Notes: generated by a model not told the origin, from the sequence alone. Positions 12,501 to 22,974 are shown, counted from the stretch's first letter. The stretch is DNA of 64,000 nt from Haliotis asinina (GCF_037392515.1 NC_090283.1:28350249-28414248); one strand, 5' to 3'. Translations and numbers: made by a program.

Positions 12501-13943
12501 TACGATTTCTTCATTGCATGTCCCCATTTGTCTGCCTGGATATACATTCGTCCAAAGCAGGTGAGGTGCAGTAGCCTAGTGGTTAAAGCATTTGCTTGTC
12601 ATGCTGAAGGCCTGGGTTCAATTCCCCACAAGGGTACAATGTTTGAAGCACATGTCTGGTTGAGTACAACATTCCAGGACTTGTTCTGGCCCCATCATCA
12701 GATAAAACTGAACAGTAACTGTTAACTCTACTTCTGACATCACAACGCTTATGACGTCCCAATGCTACGTTTCCCAACACACAATAAATAATCCCAATCA
12801 TGAAATTGACTGGGAAACTGAAGTCCTCACAAAAACCGTCAGTGACCGGTTCAAATGCAAGTTGATGGAAGCTGTCTTCATCAAACACATAAAACCAGCA
12901 ATAAACAGGGATCAGGGTGTGTAAAACATAAAACAATAAGACAATTTCCTACCTTCGTCACTGTTCCCTTGTATAAAAGATAATTTCTATGTATACACTT
13001 CTATTACTTACATTCTGTACATTTCTAAATCGACCAACAATTTTGTATAATAAATATCTGTACATTTTGAAGTTAATCCCATAATTTTTGTGGCAAACAA
13101 TGTGTTGTATATTCATAATAAAATGCATTCAGTTCTTGTTAATTGTATCATTGACCTCCACATGAACTGCGTTGTCATAGCATTGTGATGTCATAAGAAT
13201 TGTTACATTATGGGCAGATTTAACAGTTTCTGTTCAGTTTTACCTGATGATGGGGCCAGAACAAGCCCTGAAACATTATACACAGGAATAAATAGATGTA
13301 AATCAGAAATCTCTATGTTCATCAAATATCATCATCTAAAAGGCCAATCAAGCATCTAATTTTGATGATATCAGTGTTAAGCAAGACACAAAGAAAAAAG
13401 CACCATTTAACTCAGTATATTAAAGGATTGTCTGATCCAGACTTGATTATTTACAGACAGCTACCTTATATCTAGAATGTTACTGAGTGTGGCATAAAAC
13501 TAAACCCACTCACTCACTGGTATAATAAAGTAAGTGTGTCTTCGATTGTGTTTCAGATGAAGGATGTGCTGGGTGTCACCCCACGGGAGACCAAGGAGAC
13601 TTTGATTGATATGGCCTACAGCATGATTGAGGGAGGCTTCATCAAGAAGTCCAAGAAGTATAAGGGACCCAATGCTGGAGGAGATGAGGAGGCAAACAAG
13701 GAGGAGGAAAAGAAGGAAGAGGAGAAGGAAGGAGAGGAGAAGCCAAAGGAGAATGGAGACATCAAAGAGGAGAAGGGAGATGATGATCTCAAGAAGGAAG
13801 ATGGTGAGAAGGAGGAAGAGAACAAGGAGGAGAAGAAGGGAGAGGAGATCAAGGAGGAGGAGAAGACCGAAGAAAAGAAGGAAGAAAACACTGAGGAGAA
13901 AAAGGAAGAAAAGACTGAAGAAGCTCCAGCAGAGAACAAATAA
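3341..13943 (+). CDS. Dihydroflavonol-4-reductase-like extended SDR, multi-exon, with Lys/Glu-rich C-terminal tail
   Basis: NAD(P)-dependent oxidoreductase of the extended short-chain dehydrogenase family, nearest to DFR / cinnamoyl-CoA-reductase-like proteins; the substrate in animals is unknown. Exons: 3341-3542, 4742-4923, 7402-7533, 8324-8409, 8721-8841, then 9538-9618 or 10546-10626, then 12351-12472 and 13557-13943. All junctions have AG/GT and matching phases. Visible motifs are the nucleotide-binding TGASGYIA, HVASPFP, the serine of the LTSSCAA region, the YAKSK active site (YxxxK), NPAYVMGP and VVDVRDVATAHIKAM. The first exon must end in phase 1. A 10-nt candidate at 2435-2444 (M-L-Q then G, followed by gtgagg) fits but is weak. 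With it the protein is 440 residues, against roughly 330-345 usual for the family; the excess is the tail. No TATA box or certain poly(A) site was recognised. Confidence 0.88.
3869..4655. mobile_element. Foldback (large inverted-repeat) element in SDR intron 1
   Basis: Two arms, about 3869-4200 and 4325-4655, are imperfect reverse complements over roughly 330 bp, leaving a loop of about 120 bp. Matching landmarks are 'gtttttagtttctactgttt' (left) against 'aaacagtagaaactaaaaag' (right), and 'aaattcaaggaattgcatct'-type ends. No transposase frame. This is a non-autonomous foldback/MITE-like element. Confidence 0.75.
4742..4923 (+). CDS. SDR gene, second recognised coding exon
   Basis: The acceptor is 'catgctttcag' and the donor gtaaga. 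It reads AVKDAEFVIHVASPFPAQSP and ends with LTSSCAAIS, which supplies the catalytic-site serine region. The phase-2 entry joins exactly to the previous exon (codon gc|g). The exit is phase 1. Confidence 0.88.
4924..6060. other. SDR intron 2, left part: nothing recognised
   Basis: AT-rich intronic sequence without recognisable coding or repeat structure. Confidence 0.5.
6780..7387 (+). mobile_element. DIRS-like tyrosine-recombinase retroelement fossil
   Basis: A short stretch (about 6820-6900) translates to LLQGWGAHLDN, the signature of the RNase H domain of DIRS/Ngaro-type retroelements. Downstream, about 7085-7133 and 7338-7387 are inverted copies of one another, consistent with the inverted end repeats of such elements. 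The element is strongly decayed and only its 3' part is recognisable; it is old. Sequence from about 6060 may belong to it, but I could not confirm that. Confidence 0.5.
7402..7533 (+). CDS. SDR gene, third recognised coding exon (YxxxK active site)
   Basis: The acceptor is 'gtgttgccag' and the donor gttaat, a non-consensus GT site. It reads DKVCTEEDWSDLEKLDAYAK and then SKTLAEKAAWDFVKELP. It holds the Tyr-x-x-x-Lys pair of the SDR active site. It is 132 nt long, phase 1 in and phase 1 out. The joining codon gives Trp where relatives often have Tyr. Confidence 0.87.
7985..8118 (+). repeat. tRNA-derived SINE copy
   Basis: The head has an A box (tctagtggttaaag) and a B box (agttcaaatcc). The tail is 'ctggaatattgctaaaaacg' running into 'atgttaaattaaact'. 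This is the first of several copies of the same family in the window. Confidence 0.75.
8324..8409 (+). CDS. SDR gene, fourth recognised coding exon
   Basis: The acceptor is 'catcctgtttccag' and the donor gtaggt. It reads DKIELAVVNPAYVMGPVLHG, matching the family's 'vNPxxvxGP' segment after the active site. Phase 1 in, phase 0 out. Confidence 0.88.
8619..8766 (+). repeat. 74-bp tandem duplication over the exon 5 acceptor
   Basis: Bases 8619-8692 and 8693-8766 are diverged direct copies, each starting at 'gatcagg' and containing 'atttgtag' then a 'gttgtcaag'-like start. The second copy is the functional start of exon 5. The first reads IVKYLLVCDMPV and looks like a dead partial exon. Confidence 0.7.
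8721..8841 (+). CDS. SDR gene, fifth recognised coding exon
   Basis: The acceptor is 'ctatttgtag' and the donor gttagt. It reads VVKRLMERAMPVVPKLNF and then PVVDVRDVATAHIKAMVTPEAA, containing the family's D-V-R-D-V-A-xx-H motif. Phase 0 in, phase 1 out. A decayed partial copy of its 5' end lies just upstream (8619-8692). Confidence 0.9.
9133..9250. repeat. 23-bp minisatellite, about five copies
   Basis: The unit core is 'gctaaaataatatagtaaca', nearly identical between copies. It lies in the intron before exon 6a. Confidence 0.85.
9538..9618 (+). CDS. SDR gene, alternative exon 6a (81 nt)
   Basis: Reads GHRHLAVNVNMWMKEMAQVL then AKEFKPQ. The acceptor is 'ttcattatag' and the donor gtgatg. Phase 1 in and out, 27 codons. 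It covers the same part of the protein as exon 6b, so only one of the two should be used per transcript. Confidence 0.82.
10546..10626 (+). CDS. SDR gene, alternative exon 6b (81 nt)
   Basis: Reads GRRHICYAQSMWFKEMALIL then SKKFDSQ. The acceptor is 'gcatgttttgttcag' and the donor gtgagt. Its length and phases are identical to exon 6a, and it shares the pattern G-x-R-H-(9)-M-W-x-K-E-M-A. Relatives have one such segment, roughly 'GRyicsaxsxwxkEiaxxL'. A degenerate SINE begins at the donor side. Confidence 0.82.
10629..10712 (+). repeat. Degenerate tRNA-derived SINE head
   Basis: 'ttcagtgattaaagcactcc' resembles the A-box region of the SINE at 7985 and 12556, followed by a worn B-box region. 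It starts just after the exon 6b donor. Confidence 0.5.
11435..12310. repeat. Degenerate minisatellite clusters
   Basis: Two clusters (about 11435-11590 and 12015-12310) have diverged units of about 50-60 bp built on 'gtttgtatggaggg' and 'acagtaatgtgtgac'. Between them is AT-rich sequence with nothing recognised. Intronic to the SDR gene. Confidence 0.7.
12351..12472 (+). CDS. SDR gene, seventh coding exon
   Basis: The acceptor is 'gatgtgtgcag' and the donor gtaggt. It reads YNIPTINCPYFALWMTSLFD and then KTIKMILPNVNKVYKFDNTR. The phase-1 entry joins equally well to exon 6a or 6b. The exit is phase 0. Confidence 0.88.
12556..12665 (+). repeat. tRNA-derived SINE copy (5' part)
   Basis: A good A box (tagtggttaaagc) and B box (gggttcaattcc), followed by 'ccacaagggtacaatg'. 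The usual 3' tail is replaced by the inverted-repeat element that starts near 12670. Confidence 0.75.
12670..13277. mobile_element. Short inverted-repeat element in the last SDR intron
   Basis: The ends are imperfect reverse complements over roughly 100 bp: 'gacttgttctggccccatca' at the left matches 'tgatggggccagaacaagcc' at the right, with further matching inward (cttatgac / gtcataag). The interior has no transposase. A non-autonomous DNA element is likely. Confidence 0.65.
13424..13515 (+). repeat. Haliotis-type ~200-bp repeat, 3' fragment
   Basis: 'attgtctgatccagacttga' and later 'gtgtggcataaaactaaacc' with the 'cactcactcact' end match the fuller copy at 58866-59075. It lies about 40 bp upstream of the last SDR exon. 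Confidence 0.75.
13557..13943 (+). CDS. SDR gene, last coding exon with Lys/Glu-rich tail
   Basis: The acceptor is 'gattgtgtttcag'. The first 38 codons (MKDVLGVTPRETKETLIDMA, then YSMIEGGFIKKSKKYKGP) are the normal family C-terminus. From about 13671 to the TAA at 13941-13943 come some 90 residues made almost wholly of K and E with scattered G, D, N and T. Such a tail should be disordered or a charged helix. It is unlike the rest of the enzyme and explains the long reading frames in the other frames here. An AATAAA overlaps the stop but is too early to be a poly(A) signal. Confidence 0.9.
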   Translation: MKDVLGVTPRETKETLIDMAYSMIEGGFIKKSKKYKGPNAGGDEEANKEEEKKEEEKEGEEKPKENGDIKEEKGDDDLKKEDGEKEEENKEEKKGEEIKEEEKTEEKKEENTEEKKEEKTEEAPAENK

Positions 13944-16900
13944 AATGGCTTTTGTCAGGAATTCTGTTTCATCTCTACCTTCAGTGCTGCAGCCAGGTTT
14001 ATGAGCAACCAATCTATTTCATTACACAAGAGTCATCTGTCTTTCCAGGGAAGAGGGATGGTGATCAACACATGCTTGGAAGTCAGCATCCACACTAGCT
14101 GCTTGTGATTTCTGTAGGGAAGTTTCTGCTATGGCCTGGCTGCAACATTGTTCCATTGAAGCATTTACTGGACTAGAAAGGAGGGAGGAAGTTAACACAA
14201 TGTGGCCATATTTTTGTGCAGCTTTGGTTAGTGTGACTTTTAATTCAATCCATCTCTTCATATAATTAATGAAGCATATTTGACAACTGTGACCGTAGCT
14301 GCTATCACAACTTCACAGGCAGTCACTCTTGACTGCAGTGACACCACTGTACCAGCTGTTTTGTGCCTCCAGTATTCTTGAATAATATTCATGTACATCA
14401 TCCTGTATTACATATGTCTAGCTCTGCTGATAATAATTGCTGATATTGCTTAATATGTCGGTTTGATGCTTATTCTGTTTTTGTTTTATAGCAAAGGTTG
14501 TTGAGCTCAATTCTAAAAACCAGTAGCATGGACAACATCTGGTTGGGTGTACCTGCTCAATCTACCAATGGTACAGATTTACAACTAATATATTGAGTGG
14601 ATTCTAGATATTGCCACTTTATGTCAGTGCCATACTGTTGCTTAACAAGTATGTTGATGATGAAAACTTTCCCTCAGATTTGTATTTAGGTGGTTAACAC
14701 TAACCTCTGGCTGATGTCAGGTCTTCTACACCACTGTGCTTGGGTTGTGTCTTTCAACAAGTCAGTAACATGTCTGTCTGAAGCATGTTAGTGTTTAATA
14801 TTACTCATGATGCTTGTGTCTAAAGTGATATAAAATTGTGCCATTGATGTCTTGAACGGTATTAAGATATGAGTGTTCCAGCTGATTGTGCTTCAAGGTA
14901 GTAGTAGTAGTGGCCAGTAAGACAGGGTGTACTAGAACTAGATAATGCTGTGGTCTGAAATCCAATGGTATGTTCATTTCAAGTTATCACAACTTAGGGA
15001 TCACTTTGGGTTCACCTTTTGCAATGTTGGCAGCATTATGATAAACCAGTGTATTGTACTGACGTAGTCGTACAGCAGAAAACCTTCCTTTGCTGTCCTG
15101 CTGTGTTGATTACTCAAAGATGCAGAAACTCAGGAGGGCAGACACAGGTATCAGTCGGACAAGGCAGTCTTTTATGGACAAGGATAATAGTAGCCTGAGT
15201 TTCAGATTTGAGGTGATCCCCTCTAGAGTGTGTATATTCCATACATGACTGCCAAAAGCTTGTGTCGACTGCCTGTTCTGTTGAGTCAGATCACCTTAGA
15301 TAGAAACGCTTTCCCTGGCCTGCAGGTTACCTTCATGTCAACATGCTCACTGTCAGTGGAAGGGTTTCTTATGGGTTGCATTCCCTAATGAACAAATTGA
15401 CCATGTCATGTGACCCCTAGTATTTTTAGACAACAATGACTTAATCCTGGTTCTGACTTATTGGAACAGGAACTTCCTCAGTAGGAGGTTTTCTGTGTGT
15501 AGGAATTCTACTCCCTTGAGCCACTCACCTACATGACAATGAGCTTTCTCAAGATGTACAGCAGTTATTCATCAGATCATGCTGTAACTGTCCTCATGTG
15601 GTAAATGTGTCTATTGGCATGAAAGGTGGCGGTGGTGGGAATGAAAACTCAGTCGTCAGGCCAATTGTACATATGTACCTTGAGAAGCTTGTGTATATGT
15701 TCATGTGGCTCTTTGGAGAAGACAGGGACCAAGGGTGTGTTAGGTAGTTCATAGCAGGCCTAACTAGCAATCAAGTGTTTTCACAAGAGGTGCATTACCT
15801 CTTCATGCATCCCTATTCTACTTAGCTTATTTTTTGTTTTACATATTTTCATGCGGTATTTTGTACAATATATATTCTCATGTTTCTTTACAACATGACA
15901 CTTTTTCCCTTTCACCTGTACTGATGTTGATATATATATTTTTTTTTATTTTGCTATCTTTTGGGCTCAATGTCGCCAGAATTTATACATCAAAAGTCAA
16001 CTGTGTCATAATTCTGGTCAATACCTTCTACTTAAAGGTCCCTGTTTCATTATTGAAGTTAAAGGTTCGAAAATCTATATTGGAAAAAGTCTTAATATCC
16101 TTTGGCGTTTCATTTGCTCAAAGAAAACATATTTTATCTGGATACCTTTCATCGTTAACATCTCAGTGTATATGTGACATGGGGACATGTAGAGTGGATA
16201 TGTCAGGTTAGTGTAACTATTTACATCCACATCTTGCTTTTTTCACATTACAAGTGGCCTTTTCCAAATGTTGGAGATGGCGTTGGAGAGACAATCGTGG
16301 TTCCATGACTGTTACATGATGGTGGGGTGAGAGATGTGTGCCCAGAAGGTGCTTTGCTATAACATATGTACAGTGCTGTTATGGTAGTGACTACAGGGTT
16401 TAGTGAGCGTGCTGTTGCTAGTAGTCTGCCACATCAAATATGCCAAACAATTGGGTTGGAGAGCTCAGCCCTCAACTACTTGTAGAAGGTGCCATTGACT
16501 GACATGTCATCAGATCTCACCTATAGTCTGGAATGAAACTGTACGCCAGTTTCATTTAACATTGACAGCCTTAACATTTGGTTGTGGCATAATGTGGCCT
16601 ACCCTAGTATCTCACCAGCTGTAGTGGAGATCTGATGGCTGTCTTCCTGCTATGTTGTAGTGCTCAGAACAGTTGACAGTATTGTACTCCTTTGTTCATA
16701 TTATTGTAGCTTTAGTTATTATTACTCAACCATGTAACCCACTTCTGGTCAGTTTTGTATCCATGCGATTATTTTGCTATTTATTTTATCAATTTTGCAT
16801 ATACCTCTACTTCTGAAGAGATTTTGGACTTGCCAATACATTTTGATAGTTTTAAGCATATTTTTATGATGTCATCAAAATATCAATGTGCTATCTTTTT

Positions 16901-18145
16901 ATACATGTATATCATCGTTTCAAGCATTTTGGTATTTTGTATAAATTGCATGACATTCCAGATCAGGCACCAGTAGGTATTCTCATGTCCCTCAACCTGG
17001 TGGATCCCTCGCACAAGCCAGCCTATCATGAGTGATAACCAGTTAGTATACAGACGGTGTATATAGTTTGTTTAGACATTCATACTTCACAATATTATAA
17101 AGAATTAACATTTAGAATCATGTTTTAGAATTCTGCTTACGTGTAAAATGAGGACAGTAAAGAGTGACAGTGTCCCATGTAACAGAGCATAATGTCTTGC
17201 TTGTGCCCAGCTATTGGGGTGTTATGTTAAGGTAACAAGTGGTCCACCAGGGCGGGAGCAGGGACATGCAGGGTGTCCACACACCTGGTTCAGGTTGATG
17301 TATCTTGCACTGCCAAAATGCCTTATTTGACTGGCCTCTTGCTTCCACTGTGTCAGCTTTCAGCATGTTTCTCTACTGCTCAATCAAATGTGCATATTTG
17401 TGAAATAAAAATTTCTGATTTGGAAAACAGTGTTGGATTTTGTGTCAAGATAGAGCTGTGCGATATTCTGGTTACATTGATACATCTGGAATGTTGTCAT
17501 TTGATAACATGAATGTTGAACTAACTGTTAGACATTTTCAATGTGTCATGGGAACTTTAAAGATATATAGAGGTAAGATTTACATAATTGTGTTCAATAG
17601 CATGTGACTTCATATTAAGATAAAAACACAACACGTAGAGGATAGCCCCCACCCCTCATACATTTGTACACACACATTTTTTGTCCTGAAAGTTAATGAC
17701 CACTGAAACTCATGCAAATGAAATCTGCAACCTCCAGAAAACTATCCAACCCAGCATATTTGTAACAGAATGACAGAATGTGACATGCATTGCAAATGTG
17801 ATTGATTTCTCTTTTTTTTTTATTTGATAACAGCAAAATCATTCCATTGTGGGAATTGTAAATCACATCCTTTTTGTTTGCCATTATTTCAAGTGCTGTT
17901 GTATAATCTGCCTGCAGGCATTAGCTTGACTGGGTCAACTTCCAGTGGAGTAACCAACCATATGGGAATGGCCTGCCGAGTGTACCTTGTCAGTTTTGCT
18001 TTATTGAAATATACAGCTCAAATAGTGTTTTATGAAATGTGGGGTGAACAGTTGGATTTTACATCTCTACACTTCTCTCACATCTCTACAATTCAACTTA
18101 CAGCTTAAAATAGGACAAATTATCATATCTCACTCACTCACACAT

Positions 18146-18189
<44 letters not shown>

Positions 18190-20735
18190 AGATAAATGAA
18201 AAATATAATAAAATAATGAAAGTCATGCCAACACAACCTTCCGTAAATGAAGACAAATACTGCAGCAGTGTCACTCGTAGCCTATACACTAAAGGCAGTA
18301 GATGTATTCAGGGTGTCATGTAGCCCTTGTCCAAAGATGGAATAGCATTATGTATGACTGACGAAGTTTCGGTTCATGAAGTTGGGAGATGAAGTTTATT
18401 CCATGTGTATGCATCAGTTCGTCCAGCCTTGTTGGTGATGCATTATTGTGTCACCATAGTCTTATAAAGCTCACCTGTAACTTTAACTGTGAAACATTCG
18501 TGGCAGTAAGGTAAAGAATACATTTAACAGAGTCTAATTCCAGTTGAGGTACTCGAAGGCCAGTCATTTCGGGACTGTTGAACGGTACAGTTACTTTGGC
18601 AAGGTTCCATTTCCATTACAATACACAGTTCTTGTGTCCTTTCATGTCGTTCTGTTCATCATTTATTTAGAGAATGTACACTTGTTATCTATGAACTGAA
18701 AACAGATTTGACCTAAAGTAATAACCCGAACAGTGGTATTATTTGAAATAGCAAGTCTCTTAAGCCAGAGACCACGTATGGTCTGGTTAAGCCTACAGGA
18801 GTTATGCTCCTATGAATATCGATCGCTACTGCGACAGCATTCATGGCGAATACTTTGCCTCAAATGGAAGAGAAACAATTTGTCATTTCCCACTATAATG
18901 TTACAGCCACGTAAATCTGTTGATAATGTGTGTTTCGTTTGATTGTGTATTATTCTGTCTTCAGGGCCATAGAACATTTATTAACAAGGAGTCAAACACT
19001 TGTCTATATTCATTCCTACATTCCTTGTAGGCCACTGTAAATTGTTTTGTCAAAATTTCGATGTTGTCCATTCATTTTAGACCTGTTTACCAAATCTTAT
19101 GTTATAACTTTAATTGTGGGACTAAATGGTGTTTTTTTGTTTCCCTGCTGTCTTGTCCTCCATGCAATGCTAATGCCCTAAATAAAGAATGTCTAGATTT
19201 CCCCAGGCCCCCAACTCAATGGGGCTTCCTTTCAATGTTTTTTCGTTTCTTTTAGGTGTCACCATCAAAATTACATATATTCTGGGACTAAGCATTAATC
19301 TATTCCTTGTACACTTCTCCGAGAAAGTAGCTAGAGTTGCTTCCCTTTAGTCATCCCTGCACTGTATGTCCATTATTTGCATATTGTTAAGTATATAACA
19401 TGGGTTCAGTGACAGGTGATCGAGTTCGTCACCAACCCCGTATTCACATTCTTTAGTCAGATCTTACACACAACACACGTACAGATTTCAAAGGTTATAG
19501 TATACCCTCAGATCTCAACAAAGCAGACGAAAAAAGTAACAAGAAAACAAGACACCATGACAATATATCTCATGTTTAAGTTAACACATAAATGATATAA
19601 ATAACAACAAATGGAATTCAACACCCAGAATAACAACATAACAATACAGCTTATGTTGACTTTCGTCAACGCTGAAGTCGCTTCATATAAGCATGGTCAC
19701 AACTGGCGATAATGTGGTAAACATTTCATTATTATCAGTTACAATGAAACATCTATTGCATGCCAGTGTTGAACAACACCCTTGCTGCTGCTTTTGTCAG
19801 TGAATGCAGTGTAATACTGCAATGGGACCACCGCCCCTTTTGACATTTCCAGCTAGTGCAATTTTCGTGTAAATCGCGAAGAACCTCCTGAAAGCCCAGT
19901 TCAGCGCTCATGACGTTTCTTTGATGTTTCTTTAACATGTTCACCACTGCAACATACCATATACTACTAATTGTTTCAGGAGGAAATATGGAATATTGGA
20001 TGAAACACTGCACACACATTCAGTTGTCTCCAAACGATATATTATTCTCATCAACCCACATCTTGTTGTACAAATCTCTTCATTTTGGCGATTTTAAGCT
20101 TGTACGTTGTATACATCACAGACAAGTCCACAGCATGACACAAGTGGTGATCACCCACGTCACTTGCTCGTTGCTGTACACACCTTCACTTCACTTGCTG
20201 CAAAGCAACAAAAGGTAAAAATATCATATCAATAGCATAAAATGACAAAGACATTATATACTATCAACGTATATTTTAAACTCAACACACGAAAAACAAT
20301 GCACATATGGATAGAGAATATACTGTCAGAAACCGTTATATTAAAGGCATTAGGTATGCTGCGCGTCCCACTGGGATCAACTGGGCGTCTCAGGGCATTC
20401 ATGTGATTGACGTCGGCACCATTTTGGGCACCTTCTCCAAGCACTAGATGACAAGTGTGTCTGGCTTATAAATGACAGAGCGTGACCTCGAAAAACAAAA
20501 TCCAACCAGAACGAGAACCTAAGTGAACATGTGTGTTGGAGAGGATTGATGAGCGTGTGTGAAGTTGTAAGAAGGAGACAAGGGCACTGTTGGTCTAGTT
20601 CCAGACAATCGGACAGAAATGTTATTTAAGTCTTACCTCACAACGCATATGTATATATACTGAAAGCCATTATAAACACAGTCTGACTTTCATGCTTTAC
20701 TCACACAAATGTCAACATATATAGGTGTAACTGGC
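13944..20735. other. 3' flank of the SDR gene; no gene recognised
   Basis: AT-rich DNA. None of the frames shows a domain or clear coding bias. Part may be a long 3' UTR: AATAAA motifs occur near 17404 and 19183, but no end can be assigned. A (CA)n tract lies at 18148-18187. Confidence 0.5.
18148..18187. repeat. (CA)n microsatellite
   Basis: About 18 uninterrupted CA units, followed by a short GA run. Confidence 0.95.
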
Positions 20736-20739
20736 AGAT

Positions 20740-21465
20740 ATATTTTAAATCTATGGATAACTTAATTGGAAAATGTTCAATCAACAACACCAGTGACGCA
20801 ACAACGACATCAAACAAAGGAGGGGTCACTTGCAGTCAATATTGCGTGTGTCCACCGTGCACCGTAAGACAGTCTCCAGGGACACTGGAAGACACATATT
20901 TCGCAGAAACAGCTGTGGGATTGTCTGTCAGTGATGTTCAAGGTCCGGTGTCAATTCAGCACATAGCACCACCCTTTCCAAAAACACAGTTTGGTGCAAG
21001 TCTTTTTTCTCGACGTTGATAAATCCGTTGATTAAACCATCTGCAAAGGGTACTTTAAACCTGCATTAAGGCGTCTTCTCACCCTTTGGTCGCAGACATG
21101 ACGTTGCCTTGTGCCAACTGGCCTCTTTGTGGTATCAGCAGCTGTCTCGAACCGATTTCGCAAGTGTGAGACTCGGATATTGCGATCCTGTCGAGCTATC
21201 GTCAAAGGTGGTGCACCAGGTCGCGGACAAATTCATCACTTCCGGTAGCCCGAAAACGTTGTCCGAGTTGACCAACAGTGGATGGATGCACATTACTCTG
21301 CCCGACAATCATCACATCAGGAGAAAAGCCACTAACCATAGCGAGAACCTGATTCTTGTCGTCTTGTGTCATGCGTGACATTTTCTCAACGTGATTCAGT
21401 TTCACAATTCCTTGTGTTTGTATATCGCCTGGGTGCAGGTAATGGACGTGCACAACGTGTTTCAT
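20740..21465 (-). pseudogene. Tc1-like transposase remnant
   Basis: On the minus strand about 21383 down to 21202 reads MSRMTQDDKNQVLAMV and later VHPSTVGQLGQRFRATGS, typical of the Tc1 N-terminal helix-turn-helix. Next come HLRNRFETAADT and then PVGTRQRHVCDQRVRRRLNA, the usual second helix-turn-helix. There are frame breaks and the catalytic DDE part is not recognisable. It stops just short of the intact Tc1 element and lies opposite to it. Confidence 0.6.
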
Positions 21466-21646
21466 GAATGTGGTTGTGTTTACGAGAAATGTCTCTGGGA
21501 CTCAAACTCGAAATGAACAAGAATATCAGCCTTTTATCCCTACACCCTCTGTGTCGCAGGAAAAAATCTTCAATAGAAGCTTTGTAGGGTTTGTAAGCTC
21601 CAGGACAACAAATGCCAATTCCGTTTTTAATGGCTTTCAGTATATA

Positions 21647-22943
21647 TAGTCTGGTTCATAATTATTGAGAATTTTTCTTCTTACTTTGAGCTATCTTAAC
21701 ACCTCAACTGATTCACTGATACTTAAAACTAAGTAATGGTATAAGGGAGGTAACTCATCTTGGCCTACTGAGTATAGTACTATTAGAGTTACCTCCCCTG
21801 AATTTGTAGCAGACGTCATTTTCCTCAGCACTGTCAACAATGTCTGCTGAAGTTAAAAGAAGGTTGATTTTTGAGTTGTGTAATCAAGGAATTGATGATG
21901 TAAATACATTGGCAGAGAGAACAGGAACTCCTCTTTCTACTGTATATAGGATTAGGAAGAATTTTAAAGAGGGAAAGGATTTTGGGCACCAGAAAGGAGC
22001 AGGGAGACCCAGAAAATTGGACTTCTCAGATCGCGTCCGGCTGGGAATTTTAGCGTCTAAAAAGCAAAGGACAAGCATCTCCAACATCAGGTATGAATTG
22101 ATAGAAAGGGGATCAACAGTTGTATCAAAATCCACAGTTAGAAGAAATTTGATTGATCTTGGATCGGAGAAAAAGACTGGAATTCCTTCTCCTCTCATGA
22201 AACAAGAACATAAAGACAGGCGTGTTGAGTGGTGTTTGGCACATGAAAACTTTGACTGGGAAAATGTGATTTTTACTGATGAAAGCTCAATATGGGTATA
22301 TCCCAATAATGTGAAAATATGGACAAAGTCTGCGTCAGCACCGTTGTATCGACGACCTAAATACAGCCCAAAGTTTCATGCATGGGGAGGGATATCCTTA
22401 TTAGGAACGACCCCGCTGTGTGTGTTTGAGGGAAATCTGACAAGTCAACGCTACACTAACATATTAGATAATTTTCTCCTACCAAGTGCACATGTGTTTT
22501 ATGGAAATGACTGGATTTTGCAGCAAGATAATGATCCTAAACACACCGCAAAACATGCCAAGCAGTGGTTTCAGGAGAAAAATGTGACTGCATTACCATT
22601 TCCTGCATCTAGTCCTGACTTAAATCCCATTGAGAACATTTGGGGGATGATGAAGAAATGTGTGAATCAAAAGGGGTTGACAAAAATTGAAGACATGAAG
22701 AGAGAAGTGGTCCGATACTGGGACAGCATAACTCACAAGACACTAACCTCTCTGATAGGAAGTATGCCTACCCGTCTTAGACTGTGCCGTGAAGCTCAAG
22801 GAGACTTGATAAAATATTTAATTGTTACCTACACAACATGAAAAGGTCAGTTCACTTTCACAATACATTCAATTTTATCTGATTTGTTCTCGTTTAATAA
22901 TATGAAATGCTTTAGCTATTCTCAATAATTTTGAACCATACTG
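21647..22943 (+). mobile_element. Apparently intact Tc1-like DNA transposon
   Basis: A 1297-bp element flanked by TA dinucleotides (21645-21646 and 22944-22945). The terminal inverted repeats are about 24-28 bp, starting 'tagtctggttcataat' at the left and 'cagtatggttcaaaat' (reverse complement) at the right, with only a few mismatches. It holds a single uninterrupted transposase gene. The close TIR match and open frame suggest a young copy. Confidence 0.9.
21840..22841 (+). CDS. Tc1-like transposase (DD34E), complete
   Basis: 333 residues, the usual length for the family. Cut-and-paste transposase. The N-terminal paired helix-turn-helix region (about residues 1-110) contains LAERTGTPLSTVYRIRK and the GRPRK hook. 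The catalytic triad is visible: D in FTDESS, D in LQQDNDPKHTAKHA, and E in SPDLNPIENIW. There are 34 residues between the second D and the E. No stop or frameshift. The ATG sits about 190 bp inside the left inverted repeat. Confidence 0.95.
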   Translation: MSAEVKRRLIFELCNQGIDDVNTLAERTGTPLSTVYRIRKNFKEGKDFGHQKGAGRPRKLDFSDRVRLGILASKKQRTSISNIRYELIERGSTVVSKSTVRRNLIDLGSEKKTGIPSPLMKQEHKDRRVEWCLAHENFDWENVIFTDESSIWVYPNNVKIWTKSASAPLYRRPKYSPKFHAWGGISLLGTTPLCVFEGNLTSQRYTNILDNFLLPSAHVFYGNDWILQQDNDPKHTAKHAKQWFQEKNVTALPFPASSPDLNPIENIWGMMKKCVNQKGLTKIEDMKREVVRYWDSITHKTLTSLIGSMPTRLRLCREAQGDLIKYLIVTYTT

Positions 22944-22974
22944 TATATGACATGTAAGTGAGACGCCCTTTAAG

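Noticed and set aside
12556-12640. tRNA gene signal from A and B boxes
   Set aside because: The cloverleaf is imperfect and the same head recurs with a common tail in several places, so it is a tRNA-derived SINE.
13500-14012. Long frames overlapping the last SDR exon on both strands (Leu/Phe-rich and Arg-rich)
   Set aside because: Shadows of the purine-rich Lys/Glu tail. Only the frame continuing the SDR is supported by the splice phase.
15834-16211. 125-codon hydrophobic frame in the 3' flank of the SDR gene
   Set aside because: Composition fits AT-rich non-coding DNA; no motif, no splice support.
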